Positions 35,842 through 45,203 of a stretch of 64,000 nt of DNA are shown here, one piece after another. Under the pieces are notes generated by a model, which did not search any database, had not been told where the DNA came from, and saw only the letters and a program-made list of their open reading frames with translations. A program made the position numbers and the translations under genes. Within the stretch, counting starts at the first letter, position 1, and each line of letters opens with the position of its first letter. The stretch is from Rhizobium albus. Lineage in GTDB: Bacteria > Pseudomonadota > Alphaproteobacteria > Rhizobiales > Rhizobiaceae. The stretch lies in the NCBI GenBank assembly GCA_030160035.1, contig BSNO01000004.1, positions 496,001 to 560,000 of the forward strand. Direction: 5' to 3'.

Positions 35842-37521
35842 ATGACGCTCGCGCGTCTCGCTCCACCGCTGACGATCGGCATTCTGATCCTGCCGCTCGT
35901 CTTCGGCCTTGTCGGCACTGTGTTGCCGGCTTTCGGCTATCTGCCGGCACTCGGCGGCACGACCGTCACCACAACACATTTCGCCGAGCTTTTCGCCATG
36001 CCTGCGATCTGGCGCTCTGCCTGGCTCAGCCTGTTCGTCGGTCTCGCGACGACGGCGATCTCGCTCGGGATCGTCATGCTGTTCGTTGCGGGCTGGTCGC
36101 AAACGCGCGTGTTTCAGCGCGTCCAGCATCTCTTGTCCCCGCTGCTCGCTATCCCCCATGCGGCCGCCGCGTTCGGGCTTGCTTTCCTCATTGCGCCGTC
36201 AGGCTATCTCATCCGGCTGGCGGCGCCGGTCTTCGGGATCGATCGGCCACCCGATCTCCTGATCATCAACGACCCGCTTGGGCTGACGATGATGGCCGGC
36301 CTGATCGTCAAGGAAATCCCGTTTCTGTTTCTGGTGACGCTCGCCGCCCTGCCGCAGCTGCCGCACCGACCGACCATGCAACTCACATCGGCGATGGGCT
36401 ATGGCCGGGTGGCCGGCTTCGCCTATGCGCTTGCGCCGCGCGTCTACCGGCAGATCCGCTTCGCCGTCTATGCGGTCATTGCCTATGCGACCTCGGTCGT
36501 GGATGTGGCGATCATCCTCGGCCCCAACCTGCCGCCGACGCTGCCGGTCAGACTGCTGAGATGGATGAACGATCCGGATCTCTCGGTGCGTTTCCTGGCC
36601 TCCGCCGGTGCAGTGTTGCAGCTCTCGGTCACGATCGCGGCGCTTGCGCTCTGGTGGCTGTTGGAGCGCTTCGTTGCGGCAGTGGTCACGGCGGCCTGTG
36701 ACGGCGGCCTTCGATTTCGCCGCGACCGGATCGTGCGCATCCTGTCGCTCACAGCGACTGCGATTGCGGGCCTGCTCGTCTTCGCCGGTGTGGCGCTGTT
36801 GGCTCTCTGGTCCGTTTCGGCCTTCTGGCAGTTTCCGGACCTTTGGCCACAGGCGCTGTCGCTTTCCACCTGGCAGAGCGCCTTGCCGCGCATTCTCGAT
36901 CCTCTGGCGACCACGCTGCTCGCCGGGCTTGCCTCCACGCTGATTGCGCTTCTGCTCACCATCGGGTGTCTCGAGCGTGAAATCGAGACCGGCAAGACCG
37001 GCGGCAGCCGAGCGCTGCTCGCGATCTACATGCCGCTGATGGTGCCGCAGATCGCCTTCGTCTTCGGCTTGCAGGTGCTGTTTGTCGCAAGCGGCACCGA
37101 CCAGCGCTTTGCCGCACTCGTCTTCGTGCATCTGATCTTCGTATTGCCTTACGTGTTCCTGTCGCTGTCCGATCCCTGGCGCGCACTCGACCGCCGTTAT
37201 GACCGTGTTGCAGCGGGCCTTGGACGATCGCGGCTCGTGACCCTCGTCAGCATTCGCCTGCCGATGCTGGCGCGTGCCATCGCGACGGCTGCGGCGGTCG
37301 GCTTTGCCGTTTCCGTCGGTCAATATCTGCCAACCGTGCTGATCGGCGAGGGGCGGCTGACGACGATCACCACCGAAGCGGTGGCGCTTGCATCCGGTGG
37401 TAACCGGCGGATCATCGGCGTCTATGCCTTTCTGCAGACGCTTCTCCCGTTTCTCGCCTTCGCGATTGCCTCGCTCGTGCCTGCGCTGCTATTTCGCGGT
37501 CGTCGATCCATGCGCGTCTGA
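35842..37521 (+). CDS. ABC transporter permease, YnjC-like (fused double permease)
   Basis: A 559-residue inner-membrane protein made of two homologous binding-protein-dependent permease halves, about twelve spans in all. Each half ends in an EAA-type loop with Gly that contacts the ATPase (first around AMGYGRVAGFAYALAP, second around GLGRSRLVTLVSIRLP). This fused layout is that of YnjC. It is 5 bases upstream of the ATPase gene. Substrate as for the binding protein, unknown. Confidence 0.87.
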   Translation: MTLARLAPPLTIGILILPLVFGLVGTVLPAFGYLPALGGTTVTTTHFAELFAMPAIWRSAWLSLFVGLATTAISLGIVMLFVAGWSQTRVFQRVQHLLSPLLAIPHAAAAFGLAFLIAPSGYLIRLAAPVFGIDRPPDLLIINDPLGLTMMAGLIVKEIPFLFLVTLAALPQLPHRPTMQLTSAMGYGRVAGFAYALAPRVYRQIRFAVYAVIAYATSVVDVAIILGPNLPPTLPVRLLRWMNDPDLSVRFLASAGAVLQLSVTIAALALWWLLERFVAAVVTAACDGGLRFRRDRIVRILSLTATAIAGLLVFAGVALLALWSVSAFWQFPDLWPQALSLSTWQSALPRILDPLATTLLAGLASTLIALLLTIGCLEREIETGKTGGSRALLAIYMPLMVPQIAFVFGLQVLFVASGTDQRFAALVFVHLIFVLPYVFLSLSDPWRALDRRYDRVAAGLGRSRLVTLVSIRLPMLARAIATAAAVGFAVSVGQYLPTVLIGEGRLTTITTEAVALASGGNRRIIGVYAFLQTLLPFLAFAIASLVPALLFRGRRSMRV

Positions 37522-37526
37522 GCGAA

Positions 37527-38183
37527 ATGACACAGCCTGAAAGAGCGGGGCTTAGCCTCCGCGACATCGCGATCCGTCTCGACGGCCGCCTGCTGATCGC
37601 ACTCGACGCCCATGTGGCGCCGGGCGAGACGCTGACGGTGATGGGCCCGTCCGGCTCCGGCAAATCGACGCTGCTTGCCTATATCGGCGGATTTCTCGAT
37701 CCGATTTTCGATGCGCAAGGACAGGTGCTCGTCGATGGCGTTGACCTGACGGCGCTGCCGGCCGACGCCCGCCATGCCGGCATCCTGTTCCAGGACCCGC
37801 TCCTCTTCCCGCATATGTCGGTTGCCTCCAACATTGCCTTTGCCCTTCCGCCGGACGTGAAGGGTCGGGCAAATCGCCGCGCGATCGCCGAAAAGGCGTT
37901 GGCGGAGGTCGATCTCGCCGGCTTCGGGCCCCGTGACCCCGATACGCTTTCGGGCGGGCAAAAGGCGCGTGTCGCCCTGCAGCGCGTGCTCCTGTCGCGC
38001 CCCCGCCTGCTCTTGCTGGATGAACCCTTCGCCAAGCTCGACATGAGCCTGCGGGCGCAGACGAGACGACTGGTCTTCGACCAGGCGCGGGCGGCGAAAC
38101 TGCCCGTCATCCTGGTCACGCATGATGCGGCCGACGCAGAGGCTGCGGGCGGCGCGGTCTTCGAGATGAACGGCGCGCCATGA
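37527..38183 (+). CDS. ABC transporter ATP-binding protein, YnjD-like
   Basis: A 218-residue ABC ATPase with Walker A GPSGSGKST (40-48), Q-loop FQDPLLFPH, signature LSGGQKARVAL, Walker B LLLLDEP followed by a D loop, and switch His in VTHDAADAE. The stop overlaps the hrpB start by four bases (ATGA at 38180-38183), so the transporter operon extends into hrpB. Confidence 0.9.
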   Translation: MTQPERAGLSLRDIAIRLDGRLLIALDAHVAPGETLTVMGPSGSGKSTLLAYIGGFLDPIFDAQGQVLVDGVDLTALPADARHAGILFQDPLLFPHMSVASNIAFALPPDVKGRANRRAIAEKALAEVDLAGFGPRDPDTLSGGQKARVALQRVLLSRPRLLLLDEPFAKLDMSLRAQTRRLVFDQARAAKLPVILVTHDAADAEAAGGAVFEMNGAP

Positions 38184-40651
38184 ACCGCGACACATTCGAT
38201 GCGGCGGCGCGGGCTCTGCCAGTCGGGGCGGTTCTTAACGACCTTGCCACTGCGCTGGATAGGCAAGGCGCTGCGGTCCTCGCCGCACCTCCGGGTGCCG
38301 GCAAGACCACGCTCGTTCCGCTCAGGCTTCTCGACGCCCCCTGGCGGGGCGACGGTCGGATCATCCTTTTGGAACCACGCCGCCTGGCCGCCCGCGCCGC
38401 CGCGCGCCGCATGGCGGATCTGCTTGGTGAAGAAGTCGGCGATATGGTCGGCTACCGCATGCGGCTCGACACGAAGATATCGAAGCGGACGCGCATCGAA
38501 GTCGTGACCGAAGGCGTCTTCGTGCGCATGATCCTCGATGATCCAGAACTCGCAGGGATCGCGGCGGTCATCTTCGATGAATTCCACGAGCGCGCGCTCG
38601 ATGCGGATTTCGCCCTTGCTCTCACCCTCGATGTGCGCGCAGCGTTGCGCGACGATCTGCGCCTGCTCGTCATGTCAGCGACACTCGATACCGACCGCGT
38701 CTCCGCCTTGATCGATGCGCCGGTGATCGAAAGCGCCGGCCGGGCCTTTCCGGTGGAGATGCGGTATCGCGAACGCCGGGCGGGCGACCGCATCGAAGAT
38801 GCCATGGCAGATGCGATCCGTGCCGCGCTCGGCGAGGAGACAGGATCGATCCTCGCTTTTCTGCCCGGCCAGGCGGAAATCCGCCGCACGGCCGAGCGGC
38901 TGGAAGGCCGGCTGCCGCAAGGCACGGTGCTGGCGCCGCTCTTCGGCATGATGGATGGGCAAGCGCAGGATCGCGCGATACGGCCGGCAGCACCTGGCGA
39001 GCGGAAGATCGTGCTTGCGACCTCGATTGCCGAAACATCGCTGACGATCGACGGCGTGTGCGTCGTTATCGACAGCGGCCTGCAGCGTCTGCCGCATTTC
39101 GAACCGGCAACGGGGATCACGCGGCTGGAGACGGTGCGGGTGTCGCGTGCGTCCGCCGATCAGCGCGCCGGACGCGCCGGACGCACCGAGCCCGGCGTTG
39201 CGATCAGGCTTTGGCGCGCCGAGCAGACCGCCGCGCTGCCGGCCTTCACGCCGCCGGAAATCCTGTCGAGCGATCTTTCCGGACTGATCCTCGACAGCGC
39301 TGCGTGGGGCGTACCCGATCCGACGGTGCTTGCCTTCATCGATCCACCGCCGGCGCCTGCCCTCAAAGAGGCGCGTGCTCTGCTGGTGGAACTGGGCGCC
39401 CTCGATCCCGCCGGCGGACTGACCGCTATGGGACGCGCGATCCGCGGGCTCGGGCTTCCCGCCCGCCTCGCGGCCATGGTGGCCTCAGCGCCGCGCTCGA
39501 GTCGCCTCGATGCCGCAGACATCGCCGTGCTGTTGACGGAGCAGGGGCTGGGCGGCTCGTCCATCGATGTGTCGGAGCGGCTTCGCCGCTGGCGCAGCGA
39601 GAAGGGAGAGCGCGCATCCGCCGCACGCGAGTTGTCCCGCCGCATCGTCAAAAATCTGGATGAAGCGGGCGCCGACGCGCAGAAGCTTTCGACGGGCGGG
39701 CTTTTGGGGCTGGCCTATCCCGATCGTGTTGCCCGCAACCGCGGTGGACGTGGCCGTTATCTCATGGCCAATGGCCGCGGCGCCGAGCTCGATCCGCACG
39801 ACCCTCTGGCAGAGGAGGAATGGCTGGTGATCGCCGATCTGACCGGCCGCGCCGGTGCCCAGCGCATCCAGGCAGCCGCTGCCATCGATCCGGGCGAGGT
39901 GGAAGCGCTGGTCGAGACGCGCGGCGTCGACGGCGACGAGTGCATGTTCGATACGGACAGTCGATCGGTGCGGGCCCGCCACGTCCGCCGCCTTGGCGCC
40001 ATCGTGCTGGAAGAGCGCGCGATCCCGGTGCCGACCGATGAGCGAACCGCGCAAGCGCTGGCAGACGGCGTGCGCCGGCTCGGCGTCGACGCACTGCCTT
40101 GGAGCGACAATGGCCGGCAGTTGCGCGCACGCCTCGGCTTCCTCAATCGTTCGATCGGGGACCCTTGGCCGGCGGTCGACGACGATGCGCTGCTGGCGAA
40201 GCTGGAAATCTGGTTTACGCCGTACCAGTCGGGCGTGCGGGCCTTCGATCGGATTACAGCGGGAAGCCTGACCGAAGGCCTGATGGCGCTCGTGCCCTAC
40301 GACCTGCATCGCATGCTCGAGGCGGAGGCGCCGACCCATTTCGTCGTGCCGACCGGTTCGCGCATCCCGATCCGCTACGATGGCGACGTGCCGGTGCTGG
40401 CGGTGCGGGTGCAAGAGCTTTTCGGGCTCGCGTCCCATCCGACGATTGCGCAGGGACGCCTGCCTCTATTGCTCGAACTGCTCTCGCCCGCGCATCGGCC
40501 GCTCCAGACGACGCGCGATCTGCCGGGGTTCTGGGTCGGCTCCTGGGCCGATGTGCGCGCCGACATGCGCGGGCGCTATCCCAAGCACCCATGGCCTGAG
40601 GATCCCGGCCGGGCTGAACCGACGCGCAGGGCAAAACCGCGCGGTTCGTGA
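38180..40651 (+). CDS. hrpB: ATP-dependent helicase HrpB
   Basis: A DEAH/RHA-family helicase of 823 residues. Motif I APPGAGKTT (36-44), motif Ia PRRLAAR, motif II DEFH (133-136), motif III MSATLDT, motif V TSIAETSLTIDGV and motif VI QRAGRAGRTEPG are all present, followed by the helicase-associated and HrpB C-terminal domains. The family member is widely conserved, and its RNA or DNA target is unclear. It overlaps the ABC ATPase stop by four bases, an unusual partner for a helicase. Confidence 0.95.
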   Translation: MNRDTFDAAARALPVGAVLNDLATALDRQGAAVLAAPPGAGKTTLVPLRLLDAPWRGDGRIILLEPRRLAARAAARRMADLLGEEVGDMVGYRMRLDTKISKRTRIEVVTEGVFVRMILDDPELAGIAAVIFDEFHERALDADFALALTLDVRAALRDDLRLLVMSATLDTDRVSALIDAPVIESAGRAFPVEMRYRERRAGDRIEDAMADAIRAALGEETGSILAFLPGQAEIRRTAERLEGRLPQGTVLAPLFGMMDGQAQDRAIRPAAPGERKIVLATSIAETSLTIDGVCVVIDSGLQRLPHFEPATGITRLETVRVSRASADQRAGRAGRTEPGVAIRLWRAEQTAALPAFTPPEILSSDLSGLILDSAAWGVPDPTVLAFIDPPPAPALKEARALLVELGALDPAGGLTAMGRAIRGLGLPARLAAMVASAPRSSRLDAADIAVLLTEQGLGGSSIDVSERLRRWRSEKGERASAARELSRRIVKNLDEAGADAQKLSTGGLLGLAYPDRVARNRGGRGRYLMANGRGAELDPHDPLAEEEWLVIADLTGRAGAQRIQAAAAIDPGEVEALVETRGVDGDECMFDTDSRSVRARHVRRLGAIVLEERAIPVPTDERTAQALADGVRRLGVDALPWSDNGRQLRARLGFLNRSIGDPWPAVDDDALLAKLEIWFTPYQSGVRAFDRITAGSLTEGLMALVPYDLHRMLEAEAPTHFVVPTGSRIPIRYDGDVPVLAVRVQELFGLASHPTIAQGRLPLLLELLSPAHRPLQTTRDLPGFWVGSWADVRADMRGRYPKHPWPEDPGRAEPTRRAKPRGS

Positions 40652-40718
40652 GCTTCGCTGGACTCCGCCCGCCGCCTTTGCCATGTCAGAACGACCTCGA
40701 GAAGGACGGGCTTCGACC

Positions 40719-42080
40719 ATGGCGGTTGCCGACAATTCCTTGAGCGGACGCGATCGTTTCTCGCGCCATCGTCTGCGCCTCCAGACATTGACGCGGCTTC
40801 GCTGGCTCGCCGTCGTCGGCCAGTCGCTGACGGTGCTGATCGTCGCCTTCATCCTGGAGTTCCCGTTTCCGGTTCTCCTCTGTTTCGCCCTCATCGCATC
40901 CTCGGCCTGGCTGAACATTTTTCTGACGTTTCGCTATCCGGCGACCCACCGTCTGAGCCCGCCGGCAGCACTCGGCGTGCTTGGCTTCGACGTGCTGCAA
41001 CTCTCCGGTCTGCTCTTCATGACCGGCGGTCTCGTCAACCCGTTCTCCGTGCTGATCAGCGTGCCTGTCATCATCTCGACCGCGTCACAGCCGATCCGCC
41101 AGACGCTGGTCCTCGGCGCTCTCACCATCGCTGCGGTCACGCTTCTGGCGGCCTTTCACCTGCCGCTGCCCTGGTACCCGGGCATCATCTACGAGGCGCA
41201 TCTGGTGCTGATCACCGGCATCTGGATCGCGATCGTCTCGACGACGCTTTTCGCTGCCTTCTACGTCCACCGCGTGTCGTCGGAAGCCAACGAGCTTGCT
41301 GACGCGCTGACGGCAACGGAACTGACGTTGCAGCGCGAGCAGCATCTCTTCGCGCTCGATGGTCTGGCTGCCGCTGCCGCCCATGAACTGGGCACGCCGC
41401 TCGCCACCATCTCTGTCGTGGTGAAGGAAATGGAGCGCGCGCTGGGCTCCGACGAACGCTACGGCGAAGATCTGCAGCTACTGCGTTCCCAGACTGAACG
41501 TTGCAGGGACATTCTGCGGCGTCTGACCACGCTGTCGACGGATGACGAGGAGCATATGCGCAAGCTGCCGCTTTCGTCGCTCCTGGAAGAAGTGGTCGCG
41601 CCGCATCGCGAATTCGGCGTCGAGATCGATGTGGCGATCGAGGCCGTGACCGATGAGGAGCCGGTCGGCCTGCGCAATGCCGGCATCCTCTATGGTCTCG
41701 GCAACCTCGTCGAAAACGCCGTGGATTTTGCCCATGAGAAGGTGCGGGTGAACGCGCGCTACGACCGGGATCGCGTGGATATCGTGATTTCCGACGACGG
41801 TCCGGGTTTTTCGCCGGAGATCCTCGTGAAGATCGGCGAGCCTTTCGTCACGCGGCGCACGGGCGGAAAGGACAAGCGCGCGGGGGGTCTCGGTCTTGGG
41901 CTCTTCATTGCCAAGACGCTGCTGGAGCGCACCGGTGCGACGGTGGTCTTCGAAAACGGAGCCGGCGATGGCAAGGGGGCCGTGATCCGGCTCAGCTGGC
42001 CGAGAAGCGCGATGGATGCGGCGAATTCTGCCCAAAGATTGCCGCAGGGCGCGAAACTCCCATATGTAACGAGTGGATAG
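40719..42080 (+). CDS. actS: Redox sensor histidine kinase ActS/RegB
   Basis: Membrane kinase that senses redox state through quinones and a Cys. The 453-residue form has six spans. The ubiquinone-linked heptad GGLVNPF is at 103-109, phospho-acceptor His222 is in AAAHELGTPLAT, and the redox-active Cys262 is in SQTERCRDIL, all hallmarks of RegB/PrrB/ActS. The ATP domain ends in GGLGLGLFIAKTLLERTGA. ATG 40719 is preferred; ATG 40683 is in frame but has no ribosome binding site. Its response regulator follows 40 bases later. Confidence 0.92.
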   Translation: MAVADNSLSGRDRFSRHRLRLQTLTRLRWLAVVGQSLTVLIVAFILEFPFPVLLCFALIASSAWLNIFLTFRYPATHRLSPPAALGVLGFDVLQLSGLLFMTGGLVNPFSVLISVPVIISTASQPIRQTLVLGALTIAAVTLLAAFHLPLPWYPGIIYEAHLVLITGIWIAIVSTTLFAAFYVHRVSSEANELADALTATELTLQREQHLFALDGLAAAAAHELGTPLATISVVVKEMERALGSDERYGEDLQLLRSQTERCRDILRRLTTLSTDDEEHMRKLPLSSLLEEVVAPHREFGVEIDVAIEAVTDEEPVGLRNAGILYGLGNLVENAVDFAHEKVRVNARYDRDRVDIVISDDGPGFSPEILVKIGEPFVTRRTGGKDKRAGGLGLGLFIAKTLLERTGATVVFENGAGDGKGAVIRLSWPRSAMDAANSAQRLPQGAKLPYVTSG

Positions 42081-42120
42081 AAGCCGGCGGGACGGCCGGT
42101 ACCGCAATGGAGCCTGAAGA

Positions 42121-42681
42121 ATGAACAACGAGGATGTTGCCGACGGCGATATCGGCCCGGATCCTTCCCTTCTGCTGGTGGATGACGACGCGCCATTTCT
42201 GAAACGACTGGCGCGCGCCATGGAAACCCGCGGCTTCGTGGTGGAGACGGCTGAATCCGTGGCAGAAGGCCTCGCCAAGGCGAAAGCCGCGCCGCCGAAA
42301 TACGCCGTGGTCGACATGCGGCTGGGCGACGGCAACGGCCTCGACATCATCGATGCGATCCGCCAGCGTCGGACCGATACCCGCATGATCGTGCTGACAG
42401 GCTATGGCAATATCGCGACGGCGGTAAACGCGGTGAAGCTCGGAGCCATCGATTATCTCGCCAAGCCCGCCGATGCCGACGAAGTGGCGGCGGCCCTTAC
42501 CCGCAAGCCTGGTGAAAAGGCCGAGCCGCCGGAAAACCCGATGTCGGCCGACCGTGTCCGCTGGGAACACATCCAGCGCGTCTACGAGATGTGCGAGCGC
42601 AACGTCTCGGAAACCGCCCGTCGGCTCAACATGCATCGCCGCACCCTGCAGCGCATTCTCGCAAAACGCGCGCCGCGCTGA
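42121..42681 (+). CDS. actR: Response regulator ActR/RegA
   Basis: Global redox and acid response regulator partnered with ActS. It has 186 residues. The receiver domain (about 15-125) has acidic pocket Asp21-23, phosphorylated Asp65 and Lys115. The Fis-type helix-turn-helix NVSETARRLNMHRRTLQRIL is almost invariant in this family. GGAG upstream of ATG 42121. In relatives it controls carbon and nitrogen fixation, respiration and acid tolerance. Confidence 0.96.
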   Translation: MNNEDVADGDIGPDPSLLLVDDDAPFLKRLARAMETRGFVVETAESVAEGLAKAKAAPPKYAVVDMRLGDGNGLDIIDAIRQRRTDTRMIVLTGYGNIATAVNAVKLGAIDYLAKPADADEVAAALTRKPGEKAEPPENPMSADRVRWEHIQRVYEMCERNVSETARRLNMHRRTLQRILAKRAPR

Positions 42682-42689
42682 AGGTAGGT

Positions 42690-43187
42690 CTATTCGGCGT
42701 CTTCCGCCGGAAAGCTGTTGCCGGTCGCCCACTCGGCCATGAGAAGTCGTCCGGCGGCGGCCCGCGCAAATTTCAATGTCATCGCCTTGCGCGTCGCACC
42801 GGCAAGCTTGTGCTCCGGCGCCTCGCGCAAGAGATGGGCGCCGAAGCCGTCCGAGAGGATCAGCCCACACTCTTCAGGAAAAATGTCGATCGGTACGCCG
42901 GGATGCGTGGCGAAGAAGAGCCGGTCGCAATGCAGCCTGTAGTCCGGCCATTTGCGGTCGACGCGAAAGTCCTGCACCGACGTCTTGATCTCCACGATCC
43001 AGAATTCACCTCCGCTGGTGAGCGCCACAATATCCGCACGCCGCCCGCTGGCCAATGCGAGTTCTGGCAGGGACGCGTAGCGAAGATCCGCGAGCAACCG
43101 CTGGACACCGCGCCGCACCATCATGGCGCGATCGGACTGACGACCATCGATCAAAGGATTCTGAGCATAGGGGGCAACAATAGGCAT
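42690..43187 (-). CDS. MmcB family DNA repair protein
   Basis: A 165-residue protein of the MmcB (DUF1052) family, with a restriction-endonuclease-like fold. The core has RRADIVALTSGGEFWIVEIKTSVQDFRVDRKWPDY, including a D/E-x-K type set of residues, and CDRLFFATHPGVP. In Caulobacter MmcB acts in an SOS-linked DNA damage response. ATG 43187 gives the domain a normal start; the frame continues upstream without family sequence. It converges on actR. Confidence 0.82.
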   Translation of the reverse strand: MPIVAPYAQNPLIDGRQSDRAMMVRRGVQRLLADLRYASLPELALASGRRADIVALTSGGEFWIVEIKTSVQDFRVDRKWPDYRLHCDRLFFATHPGVPIDIFPEECGLILSDGFGAHLLREAPEHKLAGATRKAMTLKFARAAAGRLLMAEWATGNSFPAEDAE

Positions 43188-43400
43188 TTTGCCAGTCTGC
43201 CATGGCGGCCGATTCGGAACAATAACAGAACGCACGTAGCGGCTGGCCGCCAGCCATGACTTGTTGCTGAAAAACAATCCCGCCGCTAAATCGCGCTGGT
43301 GCATGTGCCTGCCGCTTGTGGCGCTGCGGTGGCAAAAATATGGTTCGGGCGAAGTGCGGATGCCGAGGGCAGGCCGCCCCCGCCGAAGGCACATCCCACA

Positions 43401-44045
43401 ATGAACCGCCGCCAGTTTCTAATCTCTTCCGCCGCCACCGCGACCCTTGCGTTGGCCGGCTGCACCACCGTTCCGCCCATCGCCGCGACACCGCAATTGA
43501 CGCCGGATTACGGCGTGATCGTCGATGCCGGCTACACGATCCCGGCCGTGCCGATGCAGCGGCTGGAAGCGCGCTTCTCACGCCAGATCGTGCGCTACCC
43601 GACCGAGCATGCGCCGGGCACCATCATCGTCGATACCCCGGAAAAGTTTCTCTATTACGTGCTGCCGAACGGCGAAGCCGTGCGCTACGGCATCGGCGTC
43701 GGGCGCGCGGGTTTTGCTTGGGAAGGCGAAGCCTATGTGGCCTGGAAGCAGGCCTGGCCGCGCTGGCATCCGCCTGTCGAGATGATCGAACGCGAGCCGC
43801 ATCTGGAAGAATATGCCGATGGTGGGATGGATCCGGGCCTCACGAACCCGCTTGGTGCACGAGCACTTTATCTGTTCGATCAGGACGGCAAGGACACGCT
43901 CTACCGCCTGCACGGCACGCCGCAGTGGGATTCGATTGGTACCGCAGCCTCGTCCGGCTGCATCCGCCTGATCAACCAGGACATCATCGATCTCTATGAT
44001 CGCGTGACGCCCGGCCGCAACACCAAGGTCGTGGTACTTCAGTAA
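43401..44045 (+). CDS. L,D-transpeptidase (YkuD family), probable lipoprotein
   Basis: Cross-links peptidoglycan or attaches proteins to it through a Cys nucleophile. 214 residues. The N-terminal signal has RRQFL and a lipobox LAGC (Cys21), so it is likely a lipoprotein. The YkuD motif is complete: His171 in YRLHGTPQWDS and Cys187 in ASSGCIRL. ATG 43401 starts the signal peptide directly. It converges on an SH3-domain gene with a perfect hairpin between. Confidence 0.93.
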   Translation: MNRRQFLISSAATATLALAGCTTVPPIAATPQLTPDYGVIVDAGYTIPAVPMQRLEARFSRQIVRYPTEHAPGTIIVDTPEKFLYYVLPNGEAVRYGIGVGRAGFAWEGEAYVAWKQAWPRWHPPVEMIEREPHLEEYADGGMDPGLTNPLGARALYLFDQDGKDTLYRLHGTPQWDSIGTAASSGCIRLINQDIIDLYDRVTPGRNTKVVVLQ

Positions 44046-44054
44046 GCACAACAG

Positions 44055-44077
44055 GCGGCGGACGCTGCGTCCGCCGC
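44055..44077. terminator. Hairpin between convergent L,D-transpeptidase and SH3 genes
   Basis: Perfect 10-bp stem GCGGCGGACG (44055-44064) with its complement (44068-44077) and a CTG loop. It lacks a long T-run on either side but is well placed to end both transcripts. Confidence 0.55.
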
Positions 44078-44084
44078 TATCGCT

Positions 44085-44969
44085 CTATTCGGAGCGCGCG
44101 GTGTCGACCGAAGGCGCCGCATAGTCGATGAACGCCTTGTAGATGTAGCCCTGCCGACCATCGATCTCGACGGCGCAGAAATGCACGCACTCGTCGATGG
44201 GCTGTCCTGTCAGTTGAGTCCCTCCCGGAACGATGCTGATGGTCTCCGCGTCGTTGCTGGGTCCCGTTCGGAAGTTCACATATTCCGTCGTTCGGCCTGG
44301 GAGAAATCCGGCGGTGGCGACGCCGCTGGCGCCTTCGCCAGAGACTCCGCCGGTCTGCGCATCGAGCGCGGCCACTGCGGAATTCGGCTCCGCAACGAAA
44401 GCTGCGTCGGGAAGCTGGTCTTGGCGAACGGCAACTGCCTGCTCGAGCGCTGCAACCTCCTGCTCGCTTTCAGCGACGACGACTTCTGCGGCTGGATCGG
44501 ACTGAAGAGCGTCGATCGCTGACGTCGTCTCCTCATCAATTGTGGCTGCGGCCAGCGCTGCACCAAGATCATCAGCTGTTTCAGCCGGCAGCGGATCGGC
44601 ATCCCCCTGGGCGCCGAACGCCGTTTCTTCCGCTTGTGAAGGCTCCGTAGCGGCGATGGCTTCGCCGCCCCAACGGGGGTCGCTCTCGGCAAGCGGCTGC
44701 GGTGTCAACTCGGCCATTTCAGATGCTTCGGCGTCGATCGGACGTTCGGCCTTGGCGACAGAAGTTGCTGCCATGAATGTGGCGCTCGGCGCTTCCTCAG
44801 CTGCTGCAAGCTCGACGACGGGCTCCGTCTGTTGCGCCCGATCCATGTTGACCGCGATGCCACCTGCAAGCACGAGCGCGGCACCGATTGGAAAGGCTGC
44901 CCAAAGCGCGATCTGCCGCAGCGACATGCGGTCTTCCGGATCACTTTCGAATCTGTAGTTCTTGATCAT
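44085..44969 (-). CDS. Membrane-anchored protein with C-terminal SH3 domain
   Basis: A 294-residue protein with a short cytoplasmic N-terminus, one membrane span (about 18-38) and a long Ala/Glu-rich, Pro-poor extracytoplasmic stalk (about 45-220). A C-terminal SH3b domain is built on EYVNFRTGPSNDAETISIVPGG, with CVHFCAVEIDGRQGYIYKAF nearby. ATG 44969 has GAGG 7 bases upstream. A CtrA-like promoter lies about 140 bases upstream. The layout suggests a wall or envelope sensor or anchor; no enzyme is visible. Confidence 0.75.
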   Translation of the reverse strand: MIKNYRFESDPEDRMSLRQIALWAAFPIGAALVLAGGIAVNMDRAQQTEPVVELAAAEEAPSATFMAATSVAKAERPIDAEASEMAELTPQPLAESDPRWGGEAIAATEPSQAEETAFGAQGDADPLPAETADDLGAALAAATIDEETTSAIDALQSDPAAEVVVAESEQEVAALEQAVAVRQDQLPDAAFVAEPNSAVAALDAQTGGVSGEGASGVATAGFLPGRTTEYVNFRTGPSNDAETISIVPGGTQLTGQPIDECVHFCAVEIDGRQGYIYKAFIDYAAPSVDTARSE

Positions 44970-45109
44970 TCCGACGCCTCTCGAAACGCAGGAGACATGT
45001 CCCTTGGTCGAACGGATCGGCGGGATGTGCTGCCTTGCTGGCAGTTCCGATGCACCCGCCGTTACCGACGCGGGGGCATCCATGCCGGGCGATTATGGCC
45101 TCGATTGGT

Positions 45110-45137
45110 CTAAAATGCGGCCTTAACGTTTCCTTAA
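45110..45137 (-). promoter_or_regulatory. Putative CtrA-type promoter of the SH3 gene
   Basis: TTAA at 45123-45126 and 45134-45137 separated by 7 bases, followed on the minus strand by CCGCATTTTAG (complement of 45110-45120). The same 11 bases follow the box at the PBP gene (9926-9936). It lies between the glcB 3' hairpin and the SH3 gene. Confidence 0.45.
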
Positions 45138-45142
45138 GGCAT

Positions 45143-45174
45143 ATGCGCCCCGCCGTTTTCACAGCGGGGCGCAT
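45143..45174 (-). terminator. Hairpin after glcB
   Basis: ATGCGCCCCGC (45143-45153) pairs perfectly with GCGGGGCGCAT (45164-45174). It lies 29 bases after the glcB stop on the leftward transcript. No T-run follows, so it may be a processing or Rho-assisted end. Confidence 0.55.
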
Positions 45175-45203
45175 GGCGTCGTGAGATTAGGTTGGACGGT
45201 GCG

